Shown: positions 45,109 through 55,192, numbered from the stretch's first letter. The stretch is DNA of 64,000 nt from Aromatoleum anaerobium (GCF_012910705.2 NZ_WTVG02000038.1:124001-188000), one strand, 5' to 3'. Translations and numbers: made by a program. Notes: generated by a model not told the origin, from the sequence alone.

Positions 45109-45483
45109 TTACTTGATCTCGACCTTGGCGCCGGCGTCTTCCAGCTGCTTCTTGATCGCTTCGGCGTCGGCCTTCGAGATGCCTTCCTTGACGGCCTTCG
45201 GCGCGCCGTCGACCAGGTCCTTCGCTTCCTTCAGGCCCAGGCCGGTGGCGGCACGGACGACCTTGATCGCCTCGACCTTCTTCTCGCCGGCGGCAAGCAG
45301 GATCACGTCGAACTCGGTCTTTTCCTCGACCACGGCAGCGGCAGCGCCGGCACCCGGAGCGGCCACGGCCATCGAGGCGGCGGAAACGCCGAACTTCTCT
45401 TCGAACGCCTTGACCAGGTCGTTCAGTTCCATCACCGTCATCGAGCCAACGGCTTCGAGGATGTCTTCTTTGCTGATTGCCAT
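45109..45483 (-). CDS. rplL: 50S ribosomal protein L7/L12
   Basis: A 124-residue L7/L12, the multicopy stalk protein that recruits translation factors. The N-terminal dimerisation helices ([20 protein letters not shown]) lead through an Ala/Gly-rich hinge (about 38-52) to the factor-binding domain with [23 protein letters not shown] and [16 protein letters not shown]. It lies 39 bases after rplJ. Confidence 0.99.
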   Translation of the reverse strand: MAISKEDILEAVGSMTVMELNDLVKAFEEKFGVSAASMAVAAPGAGAAAAVVEEKTEFDVILLAAGEKKVEAIKVVRAATGLGLKEAKDLVDGAPKAVKEGISKADAEAIKKQLEDAGAKVEIK

Positions 45484-45522
45484 TTCAAAACACTCCTAAA
45501 TCGAAAACTATTCGGAAAACGC

Positions 45523-46023
45523 TCAGGCGGCCACTTCTTCCTCGCGTTTCTTCGCGAGGGCAGCCAGCGTGCAAGCGAAACCGGTCACCGGCGCCTGCAT
45601 CACGCCCAACAGCCTGGCGAGCAACTCTTCGCGACCCGGGATCGACGCGAGCGCCTGCACGCCGGCCTTGTCGAGCGTATTGCCCGCATAGGAACCGGCT
45701 TTGAGCACCAGCTTGTCGTTACCCTTCGCAAAATCGTTGAGCACCTTGGCTGCGGCGACCGGATCTTCCGAGATACCGTAGATCAGCGGACCGACCAGCT
45801 GGTCCGACAGCCCGGCAAACGGCGTTTCGGCGATCGCGCGGCGCACCAGGGTGTTTTTCAACACACGCAGGTAAACGCCAGATTCGCGGGCCTTGGCACG
45901 CAGCCCGGTGAGATCGCCCACCGCTATGCCGCGATACTCGGCCACCGCGATGGTCTGTGCGTTGGCCACTTGTGCCGACACCTCTGCCACTACGGCTTTC
46001 TTGTCATCGAGATTGAGACCCAC
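45523..46023 (-). CDS. rplJ: 50S ribosomal protein L10
   Basis: A 166-residue L10, which anchors L7/L12 dimers to the ribosome. It starts [19 protein letters not shown], with the rRNA-binding core [24 protein letters not shown], and ends in the helix that carries L7/L12 ([14 protein letters not shown]). GGAGG lies before the start. It is preceded by a leader with the L10-binding structure, through which the L10-L7/L12 complex represses its own translation in other bacteria. Confidence 0.98.
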   Translation of the reverse strand: MGLNLDDKKAVVAEVSAQVANAQTIAVAEYRGIAVGDLTGLRAKARESGVYLRVLKNTLVRRAIAETPFAGLSDQLVGPLIYGISEDPVAAAKVLNDFAKGNDKLVLKAGSYAGNTLDKAGVQALASIPGREELLARLLGVMQAPVTGFACTLAALAKKREEEVAA

Positions 46024-46126
46024 AGGCCTTTCCTCCTTTCAAGTCCACACGCGAACCGCAAAACTGCGATTCGCACCCACGGCGACCTGGATCAGGAGCG
46101 CGGCTGAAGAATCAGCCAGAATCCTG

Positions 46127-46201
46127 TTCTGGGTACACCGTCTGCGCAGGCCATTGTTGAATGCTTAAGCGGTCACCGAAGTGACCACACCTGCGGTCTT
46201 T
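46127..46201 (-). promoter_or_regulatory. Ribosomal protein L10 leader (autoregulatory RNA)
   Basis: In the 236-bp gap before rplJ the minus-strand transcript holds AAAGACCGCAGG, a short hairpin, then CCTGCGCAGACGGTG and a CCAGAA/TTCTGG hairpin. The paired CGCAGG/CCTGCG arms and flanking GAC..ACGGTG match the known L10-leader layout, where the L10-(L12)4 complex binds and blocks rplJ translation. The match is by eye. Confidence 0.75.
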
Positions 46202-46208
46202 GACGATT

Positions 46209-46234
46209 CGTCCCGGCACCGCGGCGCCGGGACG
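46209..46234 (-). repeat. GC-rich hairpin between rplA and the L10 leader
   Basis: A perfect 9-bp stem CGTCCCGGC/GCCGGGACG with an 8-base loop lies 25 bases after the rplA stop. No T-run follows, so it is more likely a processing or mRNA-stability structure than a terminator. Confidence 0.4.
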
Positions 46235-46259
46235 ACCCAAAGTTCTAGTTTCAGCCTTG

Positions 46260-46958
46260 TCAGGCGGCGTTGATACTCGACGGCTCGACGCGAACGCCCG
46301 AACCCATCGTGCTCGACAGCGCGACCCGGCGCAGATAGATACCTTTCGACGCGGCCGGTTTGGCCTTCACGAGCGCATCGATCAGCGCGCCGAGGTTCTG
46401 CTGCAGGGCTTCGGTGCTGAACGAGGCACGGCCGATCGTCGCGTGGATGATGCCGCCCTTGTCGGTGCGGTACTGCACCTGACCGGCCTTCGCATTCTTC
46501 ACCGCGGTCGTCACGTCCATCGTCACGGTACCCACTTTCGGGTTCGGCATCAGCCCGCGCGGGCCGAGAATCTGGCCCAGCTGGCCGACGACGCGCATCG
46601 CATCCGGGGTGGCGATGCACAGATCGAAATCAATGTTGCCGGCCTTGACCTGCTCGGCGAGATCTTCGAAACCGACCACGTCGGCACCCGCGGCACGCGC
46701 GGCTTCGGCCTTGTCGCCCTGCGCGAAGACCGCGACGCGGACGCTCTTGCCGGTACCCGCGGGCAGCACGACGGAACCGCGCACCAGCTGGTCCGACTTG
46801 CGCGCATCGATGCCGAGATTCACGGCGATGTCGATCGACTCGTCGAACTTGGCCGTCGCGCATTCCTTGACCAGCGCCAGCGCTTCGGTCACGGGATAGC
46901 TGCGGTTGCGGTCAACTTTGGTACGCAGCGCCTGAACGCGCTTGGAAAGCTTCGCCAT
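46260..46958 (-). CDS. rplA: 50S ribosomal protein L1
   Basis: A 232-residue L1 of the mobile stalk that moves E-site tRNA. It starts [17 protein letters not shown] and has the signature [14 protein letters not shown] with the RNA-contacting residues. L1 represses the rplKA unit in E. coli by binding ahead of rplK. Its start is two bases after rplK, so translation is coupled. Confidence 0.98.
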   Translation of the reverse strand: MAKLSKRVQALRTKVDRNRSYPVTEALALVKECATAKFDESIDIAVNLGIDARKSDQLVRGSVVLPAGTGKSVRVAVFAQGDKAEAARAAGADVVGFEDLAEQVKAGNIDFDLCIATPDAMRVVGQLGQILGPRGLMPNPKVGTVTMDVTTAVKNAKAGQVQYRTDKGGIIHATIGRASFSTEALQQNLGALIDALVKAKPAASKGIYLRRVALSSTMGSGVRVEPSSINAA

Positions 46959-46960
46959 GA

Positions 46961-47392
46961 TTACAGCCCCTCCACGGTGATGCCCATGCTGCGGGCGGAA
47001 CCGGCGATGGTACGCACCGCGGCTTCCATGTCGGCAGCAGTCAGATCGGCCATCTTGGTCTTGGCAATTTCCTCGACCTGGGCGCGCGTGATCGAACCGA
47101 CCTTGTCGGTGTGCGGCTTCGGCGAACCCTTCGTGATCTTCGCAGCCTTCTTGATCAGGATCGTCGCCGGCGGCGTCTTCATGATGAAGGTGAAGCTCTT
47201 GTCCGCGAACGCCGTGATCACCACCGGAATCGGCAGACCGGGCTCGAGACCCTGGGTCCGGGCGTTGAACGTCTTGCAGAATTCCATGATGTTCAGGCCG
47301 CGCTGACCGAGTGCGGGACCGATCGGGGGGCTGGGGTTGGCCTTACCAGCTGGCACCTGCAGCTTGATATAGCCGGTGATTTTCTTCGCCAT
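46961..47392 (-). CDS. rplK: 50S ribosomal protein L11
   Basis: A 143-residue L11 at the GTPase-associated centre, needed for stringent-response sensing by RelA. It starts [20 protein letters not shown], has the thiostrepton-region prolines [20 protein letters not shown], and the C-terminal rRNA-binding domain. The ATG at 47392 follows the family; the open frame extends eleven codons upstream. Confidence 0.98.
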   Translation of the reverse strand: MAKKITGYIKLQVPAGKANPSPPIGPALGQRGLNIMEFCKTFNARTQGLEPGLPIPVVITAFADKSFTFIMKTPPATILIKKAAKITKGSPKPHTDKVGSITRAQVEEIAKTKMADLTAADMEAAVRTIAGSARSMGITVEGL

Positions 47393-47421
47393 TGCGGCTA
47401 GCTCCTGTCTTGAGTACAAAC

Positions 47422-47441
47422 GCACCGGCGGCGGCCGGTGC
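47422..47441 (-). repeat. Hairpin between nusG and rplK
   Basis: A perfect 8-bp stem GCACCGGC/GCCGGTGC with a CGCC loop, followed by GTTTGT on the minus strand, lies 30 bases before rplK. A second GC hairpin (GGGCCTCCGGGCCC) lies closer to nusG. It may be a weak attenuator or the L1 target region of the rplKA leader; neither can be decided by eye. Confidence 0.35.
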
Positions 47442-47494
47442 TCCTCGCTACGCCCGGTTCATCGGGCACATCCGGGCCCGGAGGCCCGCCTGCG

Positions 47495-48028
47495 TCAGGT
47501 TTTTTCGACCTGACTGAAATCCAGCTCCACCGGCGTCGCACGACCGAAAATCGTCACGGACACCCGCAGCTTGCTCTTGTCGTAATTGACGTCTTCCACC
47601 GCGCCGTGGAAATCGGTGAACGGGCCTTCCTTGACGCGCACGACTTCGCCCAGCTCCCACAGCACTTTCGGGCGCGGCTTCTCGACGCCTTCCTGCATCT
47701 GCTGCATGATTTTCTCGACTTCCTTCTCGGAAATCGGGGAGGGCTTGTTTGCCGTACCGCCGACGAAACCGGTGACCTTCGGCGTCGACTTCACGAGGTG
47801 CCAGCTCTCGTCGTTCATTTCCATCTCGACGAGGACGTAGCCGGGGAAGAATTTCCGCTCGGAAATGCTCTTCTGGCCGCTCTTCATTTCGACGACTTCT
47901 TCAACCGGCACCAGGATCTGGCCGAAAAAATCCTGCATCCCGGAGCGATTGATCCGATCCACCAAGGCGCGTTGGACAGACTTCTCGAAGCCCGAATAGG
48001 CATGTACCACGTACCAGCGCTTCGTCAT
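47495..48028 (-). CDS. nusG: Transcription termination/antitermination factor NusG
   Basis: A 177-residue NusG, which binds the polymerase clamp and couples to Rho or S10. The NGN domain (about 1-115) starts [20 protein letters not shown] and includes [20 protein letters not shown]. The C-terminal KOW domain holds [18 protein letters not shown]. The ATG at 48028 is two bases from secE and fits the family; the frame is open 13 codons upstream. Confidence 0.98.
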   Translation of the reverse strand: MTKRWYVVHAYSGFEKSVQRALVDRINRSGMQDFFGQILVPVEEVVEMKSGQKSISERKFFPGYVLVEMEMNDESWHLVKSTPKVTGFVGGTANKPSPISEKEVEKIMQQMQEGVEKPRPKVLWELGEVVRVKEGPFTDFHGAVEDVNYDKSKLRVSVTIFGRATPVELDFSQVEKT

Positions 48029-48030
48029 GA

Positions 48031-48378
48031 TTACTTCCACCCCAGGATCAGGTCGTACAGCACCCATTCCAGACTCTTATCCGTGACCCACAAAAAAGCC
48101 GCCATCAGAACAACGAAGGCGAACACCAGACCCGTGGTCTGCACCGTCTCTTTGCGTGACGGCCAGACGACTTTCTTCGTTTCGGTGATCGACTCGCGCG
48201 CGAACGCAACAAAACGCCGTCCCGGTTCCGACTGCCAAGCGACCGCGACGCCGGCGGCGACACCAGCGAGAACCGACAGCACACGGAGAACCAGCGCCTG
48301 CTCGGAAAGCAGGTAAAAGCCGACCACACCGGCCGCAATCAGCGCGAGAGCCAGCGCAACCTTGAACTTATCGGCCAT
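48031..48378 (-). CDS. secE: Protein translocase subunit SecE
   Basis: A 115-residue SecE clamp of the SecYEG channel. It has the three-helix proteobacterial form: hydrophobic segments at about 5-24, 27-48 and 82-104. The conserved amphipathic stretch [20 protein letters not shown] precedes the last helix. It lies between tRNA-Trp and nusG as in E. coli. Confidence 0.97.
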   Translation of the reverse strand: MADKFKVALALALIAAGVVGFYLLSEQALVLRVLSVLAGVAAGVAVAWQSEPGRRFVAFARESITETKKVVWPSRKETVQTTGLVFAFVVLMAAFLWVTDKSLEWVLYDLILGWK

Positions 48379-48403
48379 CGAAATATGAATACCCGGAAAG
48401 GAG

Positions 48404-48479
48404 TGGCAGGGGCAGAGGGAATCGAACCCCCAACCTTCGGTTTTGGAGACCGACGCTCTGCCAATTGAGCTATGCCCCT
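48404..48479 (-). tRNA. tRNA-Trp (CCA)
   Basis: A 76-base cloverleaf reads AGGGGCATAGCTCAATTGGC at its start, has anticodon CCA in CTCCAAA, a GGTTCGATTCC T-arm and an encoded CCA end. It lies between tuf and secE, the same place as trpT-like linkage seen in many betaproteobacteria. Confidence 0.97.
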
Positions 48480-48553
48480 GCAGCAGAGACTACGAGGCGC
48501 CTCTCTTCCGAGACGCCTGCCGATCAAGCAATCGCTATAAAGACACTACGCAA

Positions 48554-49744
<1,191 letters not shown>

Positions 49745-49815
49745 GCCGCCACCTCATATTCAGAATCAGAAAAACCGGACCGATCGACTGCTACGCCAGA
49801 CCGGCAGAAAAGCTG

Positions 49816-49890
<75 letters not shown>

Positions 49891-49914
49891 TCCGAAACAA
49901 CCAACCGCCGAACC

Positions 49915-49988
49915 TGGAGCGGGTGAAGGGAATCGAACCCTCGTCATAAGCTTGGAAGGCTTCTGCTCTACCATTGAGCTACACCCGC
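49915..49988 (-). tRNA. tRNA-Gly (TCC)
   Basis: A 74-base cloverleaf starting GCGGGTGTAGCTCAATGGT, with anticodon TCC in CTTCCAA, a GTTCGATTCC T-arm and an encoded CCA end. It lies 24 bases before tRNA-Thr in the same transcript. Confidence 0.97.
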
Positions 49989-50062
49989 ATACAACGCAGA
50001 CGAACCGCATTACACCCGATGCCAGTCATCAGACCGAACTGAAGCCGGCAACAAAAACTTGC

Positions 50063-50147
<85 letters not shown>

Positions 50148-50161
50148 AAGCGAAGCGCTGG

Positions 50162-50190
50162 ACTATAGAGGCCCAAAAGAGCCTTGTCAA
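50162..50190 (-). promoter_or_regulatory. Strong promoter of the tRNA-Tyr-Gly-Thr-tuf unit
   Basis: A consensus TTGACA (50185-50190) and TATAGT (50162-50167) are 17 bases apart on the minus strand. An A-rich tract (GAAAAAATT) directly upstream resembles an UP element. The discriminator CCAGCGC is GC-rich, the hallmark of ppGpp-inhibited stable-RNA promoters. Confidence 0.82.
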
Positions 50191-50222
50191 ATTTTTTCGA
50201 GAGTCCTTTTCCGAAAATTCGT

Positions 50223-50702
50223 TCAGCGTGCGATCTGCGCGAGCGGCATCTCGGTCGTGTCCTTGATCGACTGGAGCACGAACGAGGATTTCACGTTCGC
50301 GATACCGTCGAGCTTGAGCAGGCGATCCATGAGGAAGCGCGAAAAATGCTCCAGATCCTCGGCGACGACGTGCAGCAGGTAGTCCATCTCGCCGGTCAGC
50401 GCGAAGCACGACAGCACTTCGGGCGCCGATTGCACCGCGGCGTGAAACGCGTGCATCGGCGTGTCGCGCCGCTTCTCGAGGGTCACCGTGACGAAGGCCT
50501 GCAGGCCCAGCCCGAGGCGCCGCGGGTCGAGCAGCGCGGCATAGCCGCGGATCACGCCCGACTGCTCGAGCTGGCGCACGCGCCGCAGGCACGGCGACGG
50601 CGACAGGGCAACCTGTTGCGCGAGGTCGGCGTTGGAAAGGCGGCCGTCGCGCTGCAGCAGCTCGAGAATGCGCAGGTCGGTCCGGTCGATCGATTCGTTC
50701 AT
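50223..50702 (-). CDS. Lrp/AsnC-family transcriptional regulator
   Basis: A 159-residue Lrp-type regulator. The N-terminal winged helix-turn-helix (about 5-50: RTDLRILELLQRDGRLSNAD, SPSPCLRRVRQLEQSGVIRGY) is followed by the ligand-binding RAM domain (about 68-150) with FALTGEMDYLLHVVAEDLEH. GGAG lies six bases before the ATG. It is divergent from the FAD-linked dehydrogenase gene across 117 bp, so it is the likely regulator of that gene, responding to an amino acid or hydroxy acid. Confidence 0.93.
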   Translation of the reverse strand: MNESIDRTDLRILELLQRDGRLSNADLAQQVALSPSPCLRRVRQLEQSGVIRGYAALLDPRRLGLGLQAFVTVTLEKRRDTPMHAFHAAVQSAPEVLSCFALTGEMDYLLHVVAEDLEHFSRFLMDRLLKLDGIANVKSSFVLQSIKDTTEMPLAQIAR

Positions 50703-50751
50703 GAACTGCTCCGCCTCGTGGCTGGCTGAAATGGGCGGATGATCGCGCAGA

Positions 50752-50780
50752 TTGGACGGATCCGTCACGAGAGCAATAAT
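50752..50780 (+). promoter_or_regulatory. Candidate promoter of the FAD-linked dehydrogenase gene
   Basis: TTGGAC and AATAAT, 17 bases apart, lie 39 bases before the ATG in the divergent region shared with the Lrp-type gene. The -35 match is weak, as expected for an activator-dependent promoter. Confidence 0.3.
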
Positions 50781-50819
50781 CGCGTACGGCACGAGCCGCC
50801 CGATCACAAGGAGACCTGC

Positions 50820-52226
50820 ATGAATCTGCCCCACGCCCCGGCACGCCAGCCCTTGCCCACCGCATTCGCCGACGAGCTCGGCGCCCGCTTCGGTGCGCGG
50901 TTTTCGACCGCCCAGGCGGTGCGCGCGCATCACGGCCACGACGAGTCGCATTTCCCGGACATGCTGCCCGACGCCGTCGTCTGGCCCCACGACACCGCCG
51001 AGGTCGTCGCGATCGTCGAAGCCTGCGGCAGGTATCGCGTGCCGATCGTACCGTTCGGCGCCGGCAGCTCGCTCGAAGGACACATCCTGCCGCTCCATGG
51101 CGGCATCAGCGTCGACTTCTCCGAAATGAACAAGGTGCTCGCAGTCCATGGCGAAGACATGGACGCGGTCGTGCAGCCGGGGATTACGCGCAAGCAGCTC
51201 AACGCCGCGCTGCACGGCAGCGGACTCTTCTTTCCGGTCGATCCGGGGGCGGACGCGAGCCTCGGCGGGATGGCCGCGACGCGCGCGTCCGGAACCAACG
51301 CGGTGCGCTACGGGACGATGCGCGACAACGTGCTCGGCATGGTGGTGGTGCTTGCCGACGGCCGCGTCATACGCACCGGGGGACGCGCGCGAAAATCCTC
51401 GTCCGGCTACGACCTGACGCGCCTGATGATCGGCTCCGAAGGCACGCTCGGGCTGATCACCGAACTGATCGTGCGGCTGCATCCGCTGCCCGAAGCGGTG
51501 TCGGCGGCGGTCTGCGCGTTTCCGGACGTCGCCAGCGCGGTGCGCACCGTGATCCAGACGATCCAGCTCGGCGTGCCGGTCGCCCGCATCGAGCTGCTCG
51601 ACGAACTGACGGTGCAGGCGATCAACCGCTACAGCAAGACGACGCTGCGCGAGTCGCCGATGCTGTTCTTCGAGTTCCACGGCTCACCGGCGAGCGTCGA
51701 GGAGCAGGCGCAGACGGTCCAGGAAATCGCCCGCGACAACGGCGGCCAGGACTTCGAATGGGCGACGCATCCGGAGGACCGCACGCGGCTGTGGGCGGCC
51801 CGTCACGACGTCTATTTCTCGTGCATCGCGCTGCGCCCGGGCTGCCGCGGGCTGACGACCGACGTGTGCGTGCCGATCTCGCGGCTTGCCGACTGCATTG
51901 CCGGCGCGCGCGAGGATATCGCCGCGAGCGGGCTGATCGCGCCGATCGTCGGCCACGTCGGGGATGGCAACTTTCATACCGTCGTCCTCGTCGACCCGAA
52001 CGACGCCGCTGAGATCCAGCGCGCCGAGGCGCTCAACCGCAGGATCGTCGAACGCGCGCTGGCGATGGGCGGCACCTGCACCGGCGAGCACGGCATCGGC
52101 TTCGGCAAACAGGATTTCCTCGTCGCCGAGCATGGCCGCGAGGCGGTCGATGCGATGCGCGCGCTCAAGCGGGCACTCGACCCGGACGGCCTGCTGAATC
52201 CGGGAAAAATCGTGCCTGCGGGATAA
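50820..52226 (+). CDS. FAD-linked D-lactate/2-hydroxyacid dehydrogenase
   Basis: A 468-residue flavoprotein of the VAO/PCMH family, resembling D-lactate dehydrogenase (cytochrome) and the GlcD subunit of glycolate oxidase. The FAD-binding domain (about 45-220) shows VPIVPFGAGSSLEGH and DPGADASLGGMAATRASGT; the C-terminal substrate cap has GHVGDGNFHT and GTCTGEHGIGFGK with the active-site His residues. AAGGAG precedes the ATG. No iron-sulfur partner (GlcF type) follows, so a single-subunit D-lactate or D-2-hydroxyacid dehydrogenase is most likely. Confidence 0.9.
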   Translation: MNLPHAPARQPLPTAFADELGARFGARFSTAQAVRAHHGHDESHFPDMLPDAVVWPHDTAEVVAIVEACGRYRVPIVPFGAGSSLEGHILPLHGGISVDFSEMNKVLAVHGEDMDAVVQPGITRKQLNAALHGSGLFFPVDPGADASLGGMAATRASGTNAVRYGTMRDNVLGMVVVLADGRVIRTGGRARKSSSGYDLTRLMIGSEGTLGLITELIVRLHPLPEAVSAAVCAFPDVASAVRTVIQTIQLGVPVARIELLDELTVQAINRYSKTTLRESPMLFFEFHGSPASVEEQAQTVQEIARDNGGQDFEWATHPEDRTRLWAARHDVYFSCIALRPGCRGLTTDVCVPISRLADCIAGAREDIAASGLIAPIVGHVGDGNFHTVVLVDPNDAAEIQRAEALNRRIVERALAMGGTCTGEHGIGFGKQDFLVAEHGREAVDAMRALKRALDPDGLLNPGKIVPAG

Positions 52227-52228
52227 AG

Positions 52229-52238
52229 CCCTCGGGGC
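52229..52238. repeat. Left target duplication of the ISAs1 element
   Basis: CCCTCGGGGC directly precedes the left inverted end and is repeated after the right end at 53537-53546. Confidence 0.93.
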
Positions 52239-53536
52239 CAGGGCAATCGCATCAAAATGCGGATGCCATTGTCGTTGACCCACTGAAAAAACCGTTAACA
52301 GTCAATGGATTACGCCGGGGCTGTTCACAGGATCTTGATTTGTGTAGTTTTCTGTCTTTTTGGGGTGACTCATGGAGACGGGAAATCGGGGAACTGGAAG
52401 CGAGAAGTTGTCGCTGGTGGAGGCGTTTTCTGGCCTTCCTGATCCGCGTGTGGCGGGACGGTCGAAACACGACTTGGTGGAGATACTGGTGATCACGGTC
52501 TGCGCCCTGGTGTGCGGGATCGACGACTTTGTCGGCGTTGAAGACTGGTCCAAGGAGCGCCTTGACTGGTTGCGGCGCTTCTTGAAGCTGGAGAACGGGA
52601 TTCCGTCGCACGACACTATTGGCCGTCTGTTCGGGCTGCTGGACAAGAAAGCGCTGGAGGCAGGGTTCCGCCGCTGGGTCGGCGGCGTGCTGCCGGCGCT
52701 GGCCGAAGGCACGGTCGTGGCGATCGACGGCAAAGCGAGTCGGCGCAGTCGTCAGGCGGGCAAGCAGGCATTGCACATGGTCAGTGCGTTCGCCGCCGAG
52801 GCCGGATTGGTGTTGGGGCAGGAAGCCTGTGCCGAGAAGTCCAACGAACTGACCGCGATTCCCGTCCTGCTGGAAGCCCTGATGCTCAAGGGTGTCATCG
52901 TCACCATCGATGCCATGGGTACCCACGCCAACATCGCCCAATCGATTCGGGACAAGGAAGCCGATTACGTCCTGTCCGTGAAGGACAACCAGCCGACCCT
53001 GGCTGAATCGATCACGACCTTCTTCGAGATCGGCCAGTCCGAGGGCTGGAAAGCGACCAGGCACACCTACGTCGAGTCGGTCGAGAAGGATCACGGCCGT
53101 CTGGAAGTGCGCCGCTGCTGGGCCTTCGATCAACTGGCGTGTTTGGCCAATCCGCAGCAATGGCCGGACCTCATGATGTTCGGGGTGATTGAGGCAGAAC
53201 GGACGATCAACGGCAAGACCAGCTGCGAGCGTCGCCTCTATATCGGCAGCATTGCCGCCGATGCCGCAACGCTGGCGAATGCGGTTCGCAGTCATTGGGG
53301 CATAGAAAATCGTGTTCATTGGTGCCTCGATGTCGCCTTGAACGACGACCAGATGCGTGCCCGCGTAAAGAACGCCGGCGCCAACCTCGCCATCATTCGT
53401 CGTCTTGTCCTCAATCTCTTTCGCCTCGACTCTTCTCGAAAAACCGGCATCCACACTCGACGCATCATCGCCGCCTCTTCCGACTCCTACCGCGAAACTA
53501 TCTTGGGACTACAGGGGATTTGATGCGATTGCCCTG
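52239..53536 (+). mobile_element. Complete ISAs1-family insertion sequence (1298 bp)
   Basis: The ends are perfect 18-bp inverted repeats: CAGGGCAATCGCATCAAA at 52239-52256 and its complement at 53519-53536. A 10-bp duplication flanks the element, within the 8-10 bp range of ISAs1 transposition. It carries one intact transposase gene. It landed 12 bases after the dehydrogenase stop, in a small palindrome (GCCCTCGGGGC) that may have been part of the terminator of that gene. Intact ends, target duplication and gene suggest recent insertion. Confidence 0.96.
52372..53523 (+). CDS. ISAs1-family transposase
   Basis: A 383-residue DDE transposase. The N-terminal DDE_Tnp_1-associated region has the ISAs1 mark DPRVAGRSKHDLVEIL at 24-39. 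Catalytic residues are D119 in VVAIDGKASR, D180 in VTIDAMGTH and the glutamate in RSHWGIENRVHW. The YREKD-like region is present near RDKEADYVLSVKDNQ. Length is full for the family. The stop lies inside the right inverted end. Confidence 0.95.
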   Translation: METGNRGTGSEKLSLVEAFSGLPDPRVAGRSKHDLVEILVITVCALVCGIDDFVGVEDWSKERLDWLRRFLKLENGIPSHDTIGRLFGLLDKKALEAGFRRWVGGVLPALAEGTVVAIDGKASRRSRQAGKQALHMVSAFAAEAGLVLGQEACAEKSNELTAIPVLLEALMLKGVIVTIDAMGTHANIAQSIRDKEADYVLSVKDNQPTLAESITTFFEIGQSEGWKATRHTYVESVEKDHGRLEVRRCWAFDQLACLANPQQWPDLMMFGVIEAERTINGKTSCERRLYIGSIAADAATLANAVRSHWGIENRVHWCLDVALNDDQMRARVKNAGANLAIIRRLVLNLFRLDSSRKTGIHTRRIIAASSDSYRETILGLQGI

Positions 53537-53546
53537 CCCTCGGGGC
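53537..53546. repeat. Right target duplication of the ISAs1 element
   Basis: Second copy of CCCTCGGGGC, directly after the right inverted end. Confidence 0.93.
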
Positions 53547-53610
53547 CTGCAGTGTGATGGTGTGCGGCCACCCGGTTATCATCGGCGGCTCCCGCCCGAG
53601 CCGACGATTC

Positions 53611-54366
53611 ATGCCTCCTGCCCTCAAGGCCCTGTTTGCCCAGCTCGCCGGCTGCATCGTCGCCGCCACCCTTGTCCGCAGCGCCCCGCTGGGCGCGGGC
53701 ATCTGGCCGCTCGTGGCCGTCCAGGCGATCAGCGCCGCGGCAACCGGGACGGTTCTTCGCAGCGCCCGGTGGTGGCTGCCGATCCATCTCGGCTTCGTCC
53801 CGCTGCTGGTGCTCGCCGGGCGGCTCGACGCCGATCCGGGCTGGTATCTCGCGGCATTCGGGTTGCTGCTCGCGGTGTATTGGACGAGCTTCCGCACCCA
53901 AGTCCCGCTGTATCCGACGAACCGGGCAACGGTCGCCGCGGTCGCCGACCTGCTGCCGCCCGGCCGGCGCTCACGGCTGCTCGACCTCGGCAGCGGCACC
54001 GGGTCGCTGCTTTGCCCCCTCGCGCGGTTGCGCCCGGACTGCCGCTTCAGGGGCATCGAGGCTGCACCCGGCCCCTGGTTGCTGAGCCGCCTGCGGGCGC
54101 GGGACCAACTCAATCTGCGCTTCGAGCGCGGGGATTTCTTTGCCCGCTCATGGTCTGATTTTGATGTGGTCTACGCCTTTTTGTCGCCGGTGCCGATGGC
54201 CAAGGTGTGGGCCAAGGCGCGCGAGGAACTGCGCACCGGCCTGCTGATCAGCAATAGTTTCCCGGTGCCCGGAGAGGCCCCGGAGCGGATTGTCCAGGTA
54301 CCGGACGCACGCGCGACCGTCCTCTACATCTACCGCTTCGGATCGACCGCGCTCCAGACGGAATAG
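53611..54366 (+). CDS. Membrane-anchored SAM-dependent methyltransferase-like protein
   Basis: About 251 residues. Three hydrophobic stretches at about 8-24, 30-47 and 56-92 are followed by a class I methyltransferase-like domain with SAM motif I LLDLGSGTGSL at 123-133 and a later FERGDFF motif. The methyl acceptor is not predictable. The start is uncertain: an ATG at 53554 is also in frame, but the family-like part begins after 53611. The gene begins 64 bases after the ISAs1 element. Related proteins are annotated only as class I methyltransferases. Confidence 0.7.
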   Translation: MPPALKALFAQLAGCIVAATLVRSAPLGAGIWPLVAVQAISAAATGTVLRSARWWLPIHLGFVPLLVLAGRLDADPGWYLAAFGLLLAVYWTSFRTQVPLYPTNRATVAAVADLLPPGRRSRLLDLGSGTGSLLCPLARLRPDCRFRGIEAAPGPWLLSRLRARDQLNLRFERGDFFARSWSDFDVVYAFLSPVPMAKVWAKAREELRTGLLISNSFPVPGEAPERIVQVPDARATVLYIYRFGSTALQTE

Positions 54367-54461
54367 CGGCCGATTCCCCGTCCTTTTTCCCCGCTCGGCA
54401 GCCGAAACGAGCCCCGATAATGGCAGGGTGCCAAAAGGGGCCGCGAACGAGGAACACCGCA

Positions 54462-55175
54462 ATGGCTGAAATCATCTGCGTCATCGGCAACAAGGGCGGA
54501 ACCGGCAAGACGACGCTTTCCCACATGCTTTCGCAAGGACTGGGCTTGCTCGGGCATCGTTCGGCGTGCGTGCTGACCGACACCACGCGCGAGCCCCTGA
54601 GCCCGGAAGGGCGGCGCTACATCACCGCCGACGCCCGCACGCGTGACGCGCTGACCAAAGTCGTGGACAAGCTGCGCACCCTCGACGAATGGATCGGCAT
54701 CATCGACGGCGGCGGCAACCGCACCGAGATGGATCGCCAGTTGTACGCGCTATCGGACATCGTGCTGCTGCCGTTCCGCGAGTCCCATGAAGACATTCGC
54801 ACCGTGCTGCGCGATCTCGAAATGTTCCCGCGCGCCTACGCGGTGCCGGCCCAGTGGCCGACAAACGCCTGGCAGCGCGATGCCGCAGACCGCAGCGTGT
54901 CGCAGCTGATGGGAGCGTATCGCGAGCGGATCCTGAATCCCGTCTGCGCCCTTTCCGCGTCGAAGCTGCTGGTGCACAAGAAAGTGCCGGAACAATTGCC
55001 GACCCCGCTGGCCAATGCCTGCCGCTCACTCGCTCGCCAGGTGCTCGAGATCATGGAGATCGACTGCGCAGAACCGGCCGAAGCCGTGTGCGGCGACACG
55101 GACCAGCTTGGCGGCCGGCTCTCGCCCGCCGAGATGCCGATGCGCCTGAGCCAGGCGAGCCGCCGCTCGTACTGA
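54462..55175 (+). CDS. Orphan ParA/MinD-type ATPase
   Basis: A 237-residue P-loop ATPase. The deviant Walker A KGGTGKTTLS at 11-20 has the signature lysine (K11) of the ParA/MinD group, and IGIIDGGGNRTE is in the position of switch I/Walker B. The usual ParA switch segment with DxDPQ is replaced by LTDTTREPLSPEG. No ParB gene or parS-like repeats are seen nearby, so chromosomal partition is unlikely. ParA-like orphans position other cargo such as carboxysomes, chemoreceptors or plasmids. GAGG precedes the ATG. Role unknown. Confidence 0.75.
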   Translation: MAEIICVIGNKGGTGKTTLSHMLSQGLGLLGHRSACVLTDTTREPLSPEGRRYITADARTRDALTKVVDKLRTLDEWIGIIDGGGNRTEMDRQLYALSDIVLLPFRESHEDIRTVLRDLEMFPRAYAVPAQWPTNAWQRDAADRSVSQLMGAYRERILNPVCALSASKLLVHKKVPEQLPTPLANACRSLARQVLEIMEIDCAEPAEAVCGDTDQLGGRLSPAEMPMRLSQASRRSY

Positions 55176-55192
55176 AGGATCGATGGCGCAGG

